From positions 4,526,001 to 4,590,000 of the forward strand of contig NZ_CP046622.1 in NCBI RefSeq assembly GCF_009755665.1: a stretch of 64,000 nt of DNA. The letters run 5' to 3'. Within the stretch, counting starts at the first letter, position 1. Each line of letters begins with the position of its first letter. Shown here one piece after another: positions 1 to 8,267 of this stretch. The notes below the pieces were generated by a model, which was given only the letters and a program-made list of their open reading frames with translations, was not told the DNA's origin and made no database searches. The stretch is from Variovorax paradoxus (GTDB lineage: Bacteria > Pseudomonadota > Gammaproteobacteria > Burkholderiales > Burkholderiaceae_C). Position numbers and translations under genes: made by a program.

Positions 1-1595
1 CGATCGACGCCGACCTGAACGCCGGCCTCATCGGCGAAGACGTGGCGCGCAAGCGCCGCCAGGAAGTTGCGCAGGAAGCCGACTTCTACGGCTCGATGGA
101 CGGTGCCAGCAAGTTCGTGCGCGGCGACGCGGTGGCCGGCCTCCTGATCATGGTGATCAACATCATCGGCGGCCTGGTGGTCGGCATGGTGCAGCACGGC
201 CTGGACTTCGGCAGCGCCGGCAAGACCTACACGCTGCTGGCGATCGGCGATGGCCTGGTGGCGCAGATTCCGGCGCTGGTGATCTCCACCGCCGCGGGTG
301 TCATCGTGTCGCGCGTGACCACCGACGAAGACGTGGGCGGCCAACTGACCGGCCAGCTGTTCTCCAACCCGCAAGTGCTCTTTCTCACGGCCGGCATCAT
401 CGGCCTGATGGGGATGATTCCCGGCATGCCGAATCTGGCGTTCCTGCTGATCGCGGGCGGCCTGGCGTGGCTGGGCCGGCGCCTTCTCAAGCGCGCCCCG
501 CAGGCCGCGGCCGAGCAAGCCGCCGCGGCGCAGGCCGCTGCCGCACCAGCGGCGGAAGCGCCCGAGGCAACCTGGGACGACGTGGCGCTGGTCGATCCGC
601 TCGGCATGGAAGTCGGCTACCGCCTGATTCCGCTGGTGGACCAGACGCAGAACGGCGAACTGCTGGGCCGCATCAAGAGCATCCGCAAGAAGACCGCGCA
701 AGAGATCGGCTTTCTGGCGCCGGTGGTGCACATCCGCGACAACCTCGAGATTGCGCCCAACACCTATGTCATCAGCCTGAAGGGCGTCGAGATCGGCCGC
801 GGCGAGGCCTTCCCCAACCAGTGGATGGCCATCAACCCCGGCCAGGTGACCGGCACCCTGCCCGGCACGCCGACGCAGGACCCGGCCTTCCATTTGCCCG
901 CGGTGTGGATCGACGCCAGCCTTCGGCAGGAGGCGCAGGTACTCGGCTACACGGTGGTCGATGCCTGCACCGTGATGGCCACGCACCTGAACCACCTCAT
1001 CCAAACCAACGCCGCCGAGTTGCTGGGCCGCCAGGAAGTGCAGCAGCTGCTCGACCAGATCGGCAAGACCGCACCCAAGCTCACCGAAGACCTGGTGCCC
1101 AAGATCATCTCGCTGAGCACGCTGCACAAGGTGCTGCAGAACCTGCTCGACGAAGAAGTGCCGATCCGCGACATGCGCACCATCCTCGATGTAATGGCCG
1201 AGCACGCGCCCACCGTGAAGGACGCGGCCGAGCTCACCTCGCTCACGCGCCTGGCGCTTGGCCGTGCCATTACGCAGCAGCTGTTCCCGGGCGATTCCGA
1301 GCTGCAGGTCATCGGCCTGGACGGCGCGCTCGACAGCGTGCTGCAGCAGGCGCTTGCCAACAACAACGGCATCGAGCCGGGCCTTGCCAACAGCCTCATG
1401 CAGCAGACCCGCGCCGCGATTGCGCGCCAGGAGCAGATGGGCCTTGCACCGGTGCTGGTCGTCCAGCATTCGCTGCGCGTCCTGCTCTCGCGCTTTTTGC
1501 GCCGCAGCTTCCGTCAACTCAAGGTTCTCTCGCACGCCGAGATACCTGACACCCGCAACATCAAGATCACCGCCACCATCGGAGGAAGAGTTTGA
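1..1595 (+). CDS. flhA: FlhA, flagellar export gate protein (5' truncated by window edge)
   Basis: FlhA is the large inner-membrane subunit of the flagellar type III export gate; its cytoplasmic domain docks chaperone-substrate complexes. Only the last 530 or so residues are present: the frame is open from base 3, with no start codon, and the peptide begins IDADLNAGLIGED, matching the FlhA cytoplasmic loop between membrane helices. Three hydrophobic segments follow (about bases 135-200, 235-310 and 375-475), then an Ala/Pro/Glu-rich linker (about 490-570) and the globular C-terminal domain. It ends in the TTGA that also starts flhF, so the two are translationally coupled. Internal GTG or ATG codons are not likely true starts. 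Confidence 0.96.
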   Translation, partial: IDADLNAGLIGEDVARKRRQEVAQEADFYGSMDGASKFVRGDAVAGLLIMVINIIGGLVVGMVQHGLDFGSAGKTYTLLAIGDGLVAQIPALVISTAAGVIVSRVTTDEDVGGQLTGQLFSNPQVLFLTAGIIGLMGMIPGMPNLAFLLIAGGLAWLGRRLLKRAPQAAAEQAAAAQAAAAPAAEAPEATWDDVALVDPLGMEVGYRLIPLVDQTQNGELLGRIKSIRKKTAQEIGFLAPVVHIRDNLEIAPNTYVISLKGVEIGRGEAFPNQWMAINPGQVTGTLPGTPTQDPAFHLPAVWIDASLRQEAQVLGYTVVDACTVMATHLNHLIQTNAAELLGRQEVQQLLDQIGKTAPKLTEDLVPKIISLSTLHKVLQNLLDEEVPIRDMRTILDVMAEHAPTVKDAAELTSLTRLALGRAITQQLFPGDSELQVIGLDGALDSVLQQALANNNGIEPGLANSLMQQTRAAIARQEQMGLAPVLVVQHSLRVLLSRFLRRSFRQLKVLSHAEIPDTRNIKITATIGGRV

Positions 1596-3967
1596 ACACC
1601 CAGACAGACGTGCGGACCAGCGCACGCAAGTTCGTCGCCCCCACCAGCCGGGAAGCCCTGCGCCTTGCGCGCGAAGCACTCGGCGCCGAAGCGATGGTGC
1701 TGACCAATCGCGTGGTTGCCGAAGGCGTGGAGATCGTCGCCATCGCGCCGGACGAAGTGGAAGAAGTGCGTGCGAGCGCACCTGCGGCGCAGCCCGCCGC
1801 GCAGCCTACGCCCGCGCCCGCAGCGGCTCCCGTTGCCGCTCCTGCAGCCGCCTTCATGCTCACCCCGGCGCCGGCGCCTGCACCCGCGGCGGCCCCCGTC
1901 GCAGTCGAAAGCGTGCTCGGGGAGCTGCACTCGATGCGCTGCATGATCGAAGAACAGCTCGCCGGCGTGGTGTGGAACGACAAGCAACGCCGCGACCCGA
2001 TGCGCGGCCGACTGCTGCGCACGCTGCTCGGCGCCGGCTTCAGCGCACGCCTGTCCAAGGCCATGCTGGAGCATCTGCCCACGGGCCAGAGCTATGCCCA
2101 GGGCATGGCCTTCGTCCGCTCCGAGCTGATCCGGACCCTTCCGGTGCATGAAGACGAAGACGCGCTGCTGGCACAAGGCGGCGTGTATGCGCTGATGGGC
2201 CCCACAGGCGTGGGCAAGACCACGACCACGGCCAAGCTCGCCGCGCGCTGCGTGATGCGCTTCGGCGCCGAGAAGCTGGCACTGGTCACCACCGACAGCT
2301 ACCGTATCGGCGCCTACGAACAGCTGCGCATCTACGGCCAGATTCTCAATGTGCCGGTGTACGCCGTAAAGGATGCGGCCGACCTGCACCTGGTGTTGCA
2401 AGACCTGCGCGACAAGCACATGGTGCTGATCGACACGGTCGGCATGAGCCAGCGCGACCGCGCCGTCTCCGACCAGATCGCGATGTTCTGCAACAGCCAG
2501 CGGCCCGTGAAGCGGCTGCTGCTGCTCAATGCCGCAAGCCATGGCGACACGCTCAACGAAGTGGTGCACGCCTACCGCAACGGCGGCGGCAACGAGCTGG
2601 CCGGCTGCATCTTCACCAAGGTCGACGAGGCCACCCACCCCGGCGCGCTGATCGATACCGTGATCCGTCATCGCCTGCCGGTGCACTACGTGTCCAGCGG
2701 ACAGAAGGTGCCCGAGAACCTGATGCGAGCCGACCGCGCCCAGCTGGTGGACAGCGTGTTCCAGGCCAACAGCCGCAGCGCGCTCTTCGTTCCCGGAGAA
2801 AGCGACATGCAGGACGGATCTGCCGCAAACGCCGATGCGTCCGCCGCGCAGGCCGAGGCCGAACGGCAGCGGCTGCGTTACCGCCAGCTGATTCGCGCCA
2901 TGGCGCACGACGCGCAAGAGGTGGCGGCCGCCGCGGCCGCGCTCGCGAACGCCCCGCTCGGCTTCGAGCAGTCGCGCGCGCTCTGGCGCCAGGCCGCCGA
3001 TGAAAACGTCGGCCACAAGGCGGTGCTGCAGGCGCTCATGATGCACGCCACGAGCGAGATCGCTACCGGCTGCGACACCCATCTGCTTGCGCTGTCGAGC
3101 CAGGTGAGCCTCAAGTCGGACGAAGGCGGCGACGCCTATCAATGCCATGGCAGCCTGCTGCTTTCGGACCGCACCGGCATGCCGCTGGCCGCGCCCAACC
3201 AGTGGCTTTCCACCGGCACGGCCCGCAACCCCGCCGACCCCACGCGCAGGCCGGGCGTGCGGCAAGTGCAGTGGCTGCGCCAGCAGGACTTCGGCAAGAC
3301 CGTGGTGCACGTGCTGTCGCGTCTGCCCGCGGCCGAACTCATGCTGCAGTGGAAAGTGCAGCGCCAGCAATGGCTCGCGCGCGCACCCGGGTCCACCGCG
3401 GTGATCGATCCGCGCACCGGCGAATACGCCACCCTCACCGGCCTGGACTTCTCGTTCGGCGAAGAACGGCCGGTCACGTTCAAAGGCCGCCCCGCACTGC
3501 AGTCTGAAGCCCAGGCCAACATCACGCTGCGCACCGACGGCGGCCCGCCCGGCCTTCGCTGCGTGGTCACCCGCATCACCGATCCGCGCAGCCGCAAGGT
3601 GCTGGCGCAGACCTACGCGCTCTCCAACGTCGGCCAGGAAGTTTCCGTGCGGCAGCTTGCGCAATGGCAGGCCTGGTCCGCCGAAGCGGAGCCCTGCTTC
3701 CGCCTGCTGCGCCAAGGCCTCTCGGTCATCGGCGGGCTCGGCGAGGCGGGCGATCCGCACATGATGAAGCGCCTGCTCATCGCCGGCCAGATCACCACCA
3801 CGGTGTGGCGGCTGCTGCAGGCAGATGGCGACTGGGCCGGCCGCACGCGCGCACTGCTGGGCCAGCTGACCGGCCGCCCGGCGCGGCCCGGCCGGCCCCT
3901 CTCGGGCAACGTGTTGTATGCAGGCATGGGCAAGCTGTTCTTCCTGCTGGAGGCGCTGGACACGTGA
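1592..3967 (+). CDS. flhF: FlhF, SRP-type GTPase for flagellar placement, with a long C-terminal extension
   Basis: FlhF is an SRP-like GTPase that sets flagellar site and number together with FlhG. Start is TTG, chosen because a strong GGAGGAAGAG site lies just upstream and the codon overlaps the flhA stop. Residues 1-60 are the FlhF basic/B domain, 61-105 an Ala/Pro linker, and about 195-400 the NG GTPase: P-loop GPTGVGKT at 203-210, TTDSYRIGA at 233-241, DTVG at 281-284 (usually DTAG) and TKVD at 342-345. FlhF usually ends soon after this domain. Here about 390 further residues (about 400-791) follow, continuing in frame with normal codon use; I do not recognise a domain in them. The extension is the odd part; the FlhF identity is secure. 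Confidence 0.95.
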   Translation: MNTQTDVRTSARKFVAPTSREALRLAREALGAEAMVLTNRVVAEGVEIVAIAPDEVEEVRASAPAAQPAAQPTPAPAAAPVAAPAAAFMLTPAPAPAPAAAPVAVESVLGELHSMRCMIEEQLAGVVWNDKQRRDPMRGRLLRTLLGAGFSARLSKAMLEHLPTGQSYAQGMAFVRSELIRTLPVHEDEDALLAQGGVYALMGPTGVGKTTTTAKLAARCVMRFGAEKLALVTTDSYRIGAYEQLRIYGQILNVPVYAVKDAADLHLVLQDLRDKHMVLIDTVGMSQRDRAVSDQIAMFCNSQRPVKRLLLLNAASHGDTLNEVVHAYRNGGGNELAGCIFTKVDEATHPGALIDTVIRHRLPVHYVSSGQKVPENLMRADRAQLVDSVFQANSRSALFVPGESDMQDGSAANADASAAQAEAERQRLRYRQLIRAMAHDAQEVAAAAAALANAPLGFEQSRALWRQAADENVGHKAVLQALMMHATSEIATGCDTHLLALSSQVSLKSDEGGDAYQCHGSLLLSDRTGMPLAAPNQWLSTGTARNPADPTRRPGVRQVQWLRQQDFGKTVVHVLSRLPAAELMLQWKVQRQQWLARAPGSTAVIDPRTGEYATLTGLDFSFGEERPVTFKGRPALQSEAQANITLRTDGGPPGLRCVVTRITDPRSRKVLAQTYALSNVGQEVSVRQLAQWQAWSAEAEPCFRLLRQGLSVIGGLGEAGDPHMMKRLLIAGQITTTVWRLLQADGDWAGRTRALLGQLTGRPARPGRPLSGNVLYAGMGKLFFLLEALDT

Positions 3968-4845
3968 GCAAGCTGGTGCCGGATCAAGCCGACGGACTGC
4001 GGCGGCTGCTCGCGCGATCGTCCGTGCGGCTCATCGCCATCGCGGGCATGGAGCGCCGACAGGGTGCCACCACCGCGGCAATGAACCTGGGCGCGGCCCT
4101 GGCCCACATGGGCAAGGACGTGCTGCTGCTCGACGAGCACAAGGCGAGCGCAAATTCAGTTCGCGGCGCATGGGCGGTCGATCCGCTCGGAACGCTGGCC
4201 GACGTCGCCACCCGGCGGCTCACCTGCGAAGGCGCGGCCGCGCGCGCCGAGTGCGGCGTCAATGTGCTGCCGGCGGTGCCGGGCGCTCAGCCCGACCACG
4301 TCGACCCGCGTCTTTTCTGGGAGGGCGACGTGGTGCTGATCGACGCGGCGCTCGACAGTGCCGGCCATTTGTCGCCGCTGGCGCGGCTGGCGGACGACCT
4401 GGTGGTGGTGCTCCAGCCCAACCCCGCGTCCATCACCGCCACCTACTCGGGCATCAAGCGGCTGCACTACGCGCACGCGCTGCACCAACTGCGGCTGCTG
4501 GTCAACGGCGTTGCCGAGCCCGACGCGGCCCGGCGGCTCATGGCCAACCTGATCGACACGGGTAGCCGCTACTTGGCGATTTCGATGCACGCCGCGGGCT
4601 GGGTGCGCGCCGATCCGCACCTGAGCGATGCAAGGCGCCTGCGCCGGACCGTCGTCGAGGCGTTCCCGACCAGCCCGGCGGCGGTGGATTTCCGTGTCAT
4701 CGGCGCCGACGTTGCGCAATGGCCGTGGCGTCCCTCGGTTCGCTCGCGGGACGCGGAGCCGGCGCCGTGGCAGCCCGAGGCACTGGCGCCGCAACAAGCA
4801 CATGAGGAAAGGGAAGGCCGTGTACACCGCTCAGGGCAATATTGA
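3964..4845 (+). CDS. flhG: FlhG/FleN-like MinD-family protein with degenerate nucleotide-binding loop
   Basis: FlhG (FleN/YlxH) is a MinD-type ATPase that limits flagellar number and partners FlhF. A GTG start overlapping the flhF stop (GTGA) gives 293 residues; the frame is open further upstream but lies inside flhF. The MinD fold is recognisable: IAIAG at 24-28, NLGAALAHMGKDVLLLDEH at 41-59 and VVLIDAALD later. The deviant Walker A, normally KGGxGKTT, reads ERRQGATT at 30-37, so both the signature and the catalytic lysine are missing. The C-terminal part carries a WPW motif near residue 259. Position between flhF and fliA supports the FlhG call. Whether it still hydrolyses ATP is doubtful. 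Confidence 0.85.
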   Translation: MSKLVPDQADGLRRLLARSSVRLIAIAGMERRQGATTAAMNLGAALAHMGKDVLLLDEHKASANSVRGAWAVDPLGTLADVATRRLTCEGAAARAECGVNVLPAVPGAQPDHVDPRLFWEGDVVLIDAALDSAGHLSPLARLADDLVVVLQPNPASITATYSGIKRLHYAHALHQLRLLVNGVAEPDAARRLMANLIDTGSRYLAISMHAAGWVRADPHLSDARRLRRTVVEAFPTSPAAVDFRVIGADVAQWPWRPSVRSRDAEPAPWQPEALAPQQAHEEREGRVHRSGQY

Positions 4846-5551
4846 GAAGTCTCACCTGCTGAAGCAGCACCAGCCCATGGTGCGCCGCATGGCGCTCCAG
4901 ATGCTGGCCAAGCTGCCCGCCAGCGTCGAGCTCGACGACCTGATCCAGGCCGGCATGATCGGCCTGCTGGACGCCTCTACCCGCTACCAGGACAACCGCG
5001 GCGCGCAGTTCGAAACCTTTGCGAGCCAACGAATCCGCGGAGCCATGCTCGACGAACTGCGCGCAAGCGACTGGGGCTCTCGCAACCTGCGCCAGCAGGC
5101 CCGCAAGGTCGAGCAGGCGATCCAGTCACTGGAGCACCGCCTGGGCCGGCCCGCCGCCGAAGGGGAGATCGCCAAGGAACTGAAGATGGACCTGGACGAC
5201 TACCAGTCGCTGCTGCAGGAGATCCAGGGTTGCCAGTTGCTGTATGTCGAAGACTTTGCGCAGGAAGGCGAATCCGACAACCCCTGGCTCGACCGCCAGG
5301 CGCGCGGCGGCCGCCCCGGCGCCGACGACGACCCGTTGGCGCAACTGCTCGAGGCCGGTTTTCGCCACGAGCTGGTCGACGCCATCTCCGCCCTGCCCGA
5401 GCGCGACCAGCTGCTGCTGAACCTGTACTACGAAGAAGAACTGAACCTGCGCGAGATCGGCGCCATCCTGGAAGTGACCCAGTCGCGCGTGTGCCAGCTG
5501 CACGCCCAGGCCATCAGCCGCCTGCGTGCGCACCTGAAAGATTCGCTCTAG
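4820..5551 (+). CDS. fliA: FliA, flagellar sigma factor (sigma-28)
   Basis: Sigma-28 directs RNA polymerase to late flagellar and chemotaxis promoters and is inhibited by FlgM. The GTG at 4820 is preferred because the protein then starts MYTAQG, the usual betaproteobacterial FliA N-terminus, with a purine-rich GGAAAGGGAAGG site upstream; an ATG at 4802 in the same frame is the alternative. The 243-residue product shows region 2 (DDLIQAGMIGLLDA, then FETFASQRIRGAMLDELR), region 3 and region 4 (LPERDQLLLNLYYEEELNLREI, then the helix-turn-helix LEVTQSRVCQLHAQAISRLR). The gene overlaps the end of flhG in another frame. Its promoter targets are visible elsewhere in the window. Confidence 0.97.
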   Translation: MYTAQGNIEKSHLLKQHQPMVRRMALQMLAKLPASVELDDLIQAGMIGLLDASTRYQDNRGAQFETFASQRIRGAMLDELRASDWGSRNLRQQARKVEQAIQSLEHRLGRPAAEGEIAKELKMDLDDYQSLLQEIQGCQLLYVEDFAQEGESDNPWLDRQARGGRPGADDDPLAQLLEAGFRHELVDAISALPERDQLLLNLYYEEELNLREIGAILEVTQSRVCQLHAQAISRLRAHLKDSL

Positions 5552-5557
5552 CGCCGC

Positions 5558-5588
5558 TTGACCCTCACGTAGCGGCAGGGTCTACGAT
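5558..5588 (+). promoter_or_regulatory. MerR-type promoter with operator dyad
   Basis: The -35 box TTGACC (5558-5563) and the -10 box TACGAT (5583-5588) are 19 bp apart, the overlong spacer typical of promoters controlled by MerR-family activators. An inverted repeat, GACCCT (5560-5565) and AGGGTC (5577-5582) with 11 bp between, fills the spacer. It sits 23 bp before the merR-like gene, so self-control of the regulator and the downstream oxygenase gene is likely. That the protein binds here is inference. Confidence 0.75.
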
Positions 5589-5611
5589 GCCTTCAACTTG
5601 AGAGGGAAGGC

Positions 5612-6676
5612 ATGTTCTTGAAGATCGGCGAACTCGCCCGGCGCACCGGGCTCACGGTTCGCGCATTGCGCCACTACGACGACATCGCACTGCTGGTGCC
5701 GTCCGAAAGATCCAGCGGCGGCTATCGCCTGTACGGCCGCAAGGACGTGGCGCGGCTCTACCGCATCCAGGCGCTGCGGCGGCTCGACCTGCCGCTTGCG
5801 GACATACAGCAACTTCTCGACGACGATGCCGGAGGGCTTTCGGAAGTCGTGGCACGGCAGGTTGCGCAGCTCGACGACGAGATCCTGCGTGCCTCCGCTC
5901 TGCGCACCCACCTGCTCGCGGTGCAGGGCCTGTTGCGGGCGAGCGAAGAGCCCGGCATCGACGACTGGCTGCTGGCGCTCGAAAGCATGGTTGCGGGCGC
6001 AAAGTACTTCAGCGACGACGAACAGCGCACACTGAAGACCCAGCGCCGCGGCTCGGCCGATGCCATGGCGCCCGAGCGCGCGGAGTTGTCGGCCTGCCTG
6101 CACAGCCTGGTGGAGGCCGGCGCATCGCCCGAAAGCCCGCAGGCCCAAGCCCTGGCGCAGCGCTGGATTGCGCTGCTGCTCGAAGAAGCCGGCGGCGACG
6201 AGGGCCTGCTGATGAAGCTCTACGCCATGCACTGGAACGAGCCGTCGCTCCATGCGCTCACCGGCGTGGACCGCGCGGGCATCCGCTACATCTCGCACGC
6301 AATGGCGTTCGCGCGCCTGCAACTCTATGCGCCCTACTGCAGCGAGGAAGACATGGCCACGCTGCGCCGGCATTACGTAGCGCAGACCGATGCATGGCCG
6401 CCGCTCATCGCGGAAGTCCGGCAGCAGATGACGGCCAAGGCGCCCACCCACGGCCCGGCCATGCGCGCGCTGGCATTGCGTTGGCAGGCGCTGTCGCTCG
6501 CCAAGGCCGGCGGTGACGCGGCCCTGCATGCCAAGCTGCAACAGGCGTTCCGCCAGGACGCGACGTTGCGGGCCGGCTCGGGTATCGACGAGGCGCTGGC
6601 CGCCTATGTCGGGCAAGCAATTGCACAGCTCGGCGGCACACCGGCCCTCATGAACAAACCCGAAAGCCCCCAGTGA
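5612..6676 (+). CDS. MerR-family transcriptional regulator with TipAS-like C-terminal region
   Basis: The N-terminal 70 residues are a MerR winged helix-turn-helix (KIGELARRTGLTVRALRHYD, then GYRLYGRKDVARLYRIQALR), followed by a dimerisation helix. The C-terminal 230 residues resemble the TipAS-type all-helical ligand domain and appear to contain a duplicated unit: LEEAGGDEGLLMKL near residue 190 is matched by LAKAGGDAALHAKL near 300, each followed by a similar helix. No metal-binding cysteine pattern is seen, so a small organic ligand is more likely than a metal. The start has the site GAGAGGGAAGG upstream. It overlaps the next gene by GTGA, so both are one operon under the operator at 5558. 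The inducer is unknown. Confidence 0.88.
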   Translation: MFLKIGELARRTGLTVRALRHYDDIALLVPSERSSGGYRLYGRKDVARLYRIQALRRLDLPLADIQQLLDDDAGGLSEVVARQVAQLDDEILRASALRTHLLAVQGLLRASEEPGIDDWLLALESMVAGAKYFSDDEQRTLKTQRRGSADAMAPERAELSACLHSLVEAGASPESPQAQALAQRWIALLLEEAGGDEGLLMKLYAMHWNEPSLHALTGVDRAGIRYISHAMAFARLQLYAPYCSEEDMATLRRHYVAQTDAWPPLIAEVRQQMTAKAPTHGPAMRALALRWQALSLAKAGGDAALHAKLQQAFRQDATLRAGSGIDEALAAYVGQAIAQLGGTPALMNKPESPQ

Positions 6677-8097
6677 ACGCACCAGCGCAGAAGAACCCCC
6701 ACTTCTTTACCGGCAACTACGCGCCGCTGACCGAGGAGCACGAAATTGCTGCGCTCGAGATCGAAGGCGCGCTGCCGCCCGGGCTCTCGGGCAGCCTCTA
6801 CCGCGTCGGCCCGAACCCGCAGTTCGCACCGCGCGACGACAGCTATCACTGGTTCTCGGGCGACGGCATGGTGCATGCCTTCCATATCGGCAAGGGCAAG
6901 GTGTCGTACAGCAATCGCTGGGCGCGCACGCCCAAATGGCAGCTCGAGCATGAAGCCGGGCACGCGCTTTTCGGCACCTTCGGCAACCCCGCCACCAGCG
7001 ATCCGCTGGCGCATGGCCAGAACGGCGGCACCGCCAACACCAGCATGCTGTGGCATGGCAACCGGCTCTTCGCACTCGAAGAGTCGCACCAGCCTTTCGA
7101 GCTCGATGCCTTCACGCTGGCCTCCAAGGGGCACCAGGACTTCGGCGGGCGCGTGGCCTCGCGCTGCACCGCGCACCCGAAGGCCGACCCCGAGACCGGC
7201 GAACTGCATTTCTTCGCGTACTCGCCCGACGGCCCCTGCTCGCCGACCATGCTCTACGGCGTGATGGACGCGCATTGCGAAGTCACGCAATTGCAGTCGT
7301 TCACCGCGCCGCATGCCAGCATGGCGCACGACTTCATGCTGACGCGCGGCCACGTGCTCTTTCCGGTCACGCCGCTGACGCTCAGCATCGAGCGCGCGAT
7401 GCAAGGCAAGCCGCTGCTCGCGTGGGACGCCACCAAGCGCACCCATGTCGGCGTGATGCGCCGCGGCAGCGCGGCCGGCACCCTGCGCTGGTTCGACACT
7501 GAAGCCTGCCATTTTTTCCACGTGATGAATGCCTGGGACGACGGCAACACCATCGTGGCCTATGTGATGCAGTCGGACACCGCTCCCGGCCTGCCCGATG
7601 CCGAAGGCCGACCCGGCGACCCGCACGCCATGGCCGCACGCCTGTGCCGGTGGACCTTCGACCTGGCCGGCAAGGGCAGCGGCTTCCAGCGTGAATACCT
7701 GGACGACCTGGCGGCGGAGTTCCCGCGCATCGACGAGCGCTACACCGGGCGCCGCAACCGCTACGGCTTTTACACCTGCCATGCGACGCCGCGCGCGCGG
7801 GACGACTCGCAGAGCGTGCTCTACGACAGCCTGGCCCGGTTCGACTTCGATACCTCCACACGCAGCCTGTACACGCTGCCGCAAGGAGACGTGGTGGCCG
7901 AACCGGTGTTCGTGCCGCGCGCGGCGAATGCGGCGGAGGGCGACGGTTGGCTGCTCACGGTGGCTTGGCGCGAAAAGGAAGAGCGCAGCGACCTGCTGGT
8001 ATTCGATGCCATGCGCCTGCCGGAGGGGCCGGTTGCGGCCGCTCGCCTGCCGCACCGCGTGCCGTTCGGCTTTCACGGGAATTGGCGGCCTGGCTGA
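6673..8097 (+). CDS. Carotenoid/stilbene cleavage oxygenase (RPE65/CCO family)
   Basis: This is a 474-residue member of the non-haem iron oxygenases that cut carotenoid or stilbenoid double bonds to aldehydes. The family start (GALPPGLSGSLYRVGPNP, then YHWFSGDGMVHAF) is clear, and four candidate iron-binding histidines are present: RCTAHPKAD (about 168), HASMAHDFM (about 219), CHFFHVMNAWDDG (about 280-283) and the terminal FGFHGNW (about 468). GTG start overlapping the regulator stop. The substrate cannot be told from sequence: carotenoid, apocarotenoid or lignostilbene are all possible. No carotenoid synthesis genes are in view, which weakly favours an aromatic or scavenged substrate. Confidence 0.92.
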   Translation: MNAPAQKNPHFFTGNYAPLTEEHEIAALEIEGALPPGLSGSLYRVGPNPQFAPRDDSYHWFSGDGMVHAFHIGKGKVSYSNRWARTPKWQLEHEAGHALFGTFGNPATSDPLAHGQNGGTANTSMLWHGNRLFALEESHQPFELDAFTLASKGHQDFGGRVASRCTAHPKADPETGELHFFAYSPDGPCSPTMLYGVMDAHCEVTQLQSFTAPHASMAHDFMLTRGHVLFPVTPLTLSIERAMQGKPLLAWDATKRTHVGVMRRGSAAGTLRWFDTEACHFFHVMNAWDDGNTIVAYVMQSDTAPGLPDAEGRPGDPHAMAARLCRWTFDLAGKGSGFQREYLDDLAAEFPRIDERYTGRRNRYGFYTCHATPRARDDSQSVLYDSLARFDFDTSTRSLYTLPQGDVVAEPVFVPRAANAAEGDGWLLTVAWREKEERSDLLVFDAMRLPEGPVAAARLPHRVPFGFHGNWRPG

Positions 8098-8136
8098 TTC
8101 CGCCCGAATAGACGTTTGATCAACCGACTTGTGCCT

Positions 8137-8155
8137 CCGGCGATGCACCCGCCGG
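8137..8155 (+). terminator. Hairpin after the oxygenase gene
   Basis: Arms CCGGCG (8137-8142) and CGCCGG (8150-8155) enclose a 7-base loop 40 bases after the oxygenase stop. There is no T-run after it, so it is a weak terminator candidate at best. Confidence 0.3.
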
Positions 8156-8267
8156 CGTTGGCGTCCGCGCCACAAAGTGACTTTAGACACTGGGGGCAAT
8201 CGTTCCTTCCCCCTAAATTTGCGCGGGGCCTGATCTCGGCCCTTTCGCAACAAACGGGGAGGATCGC

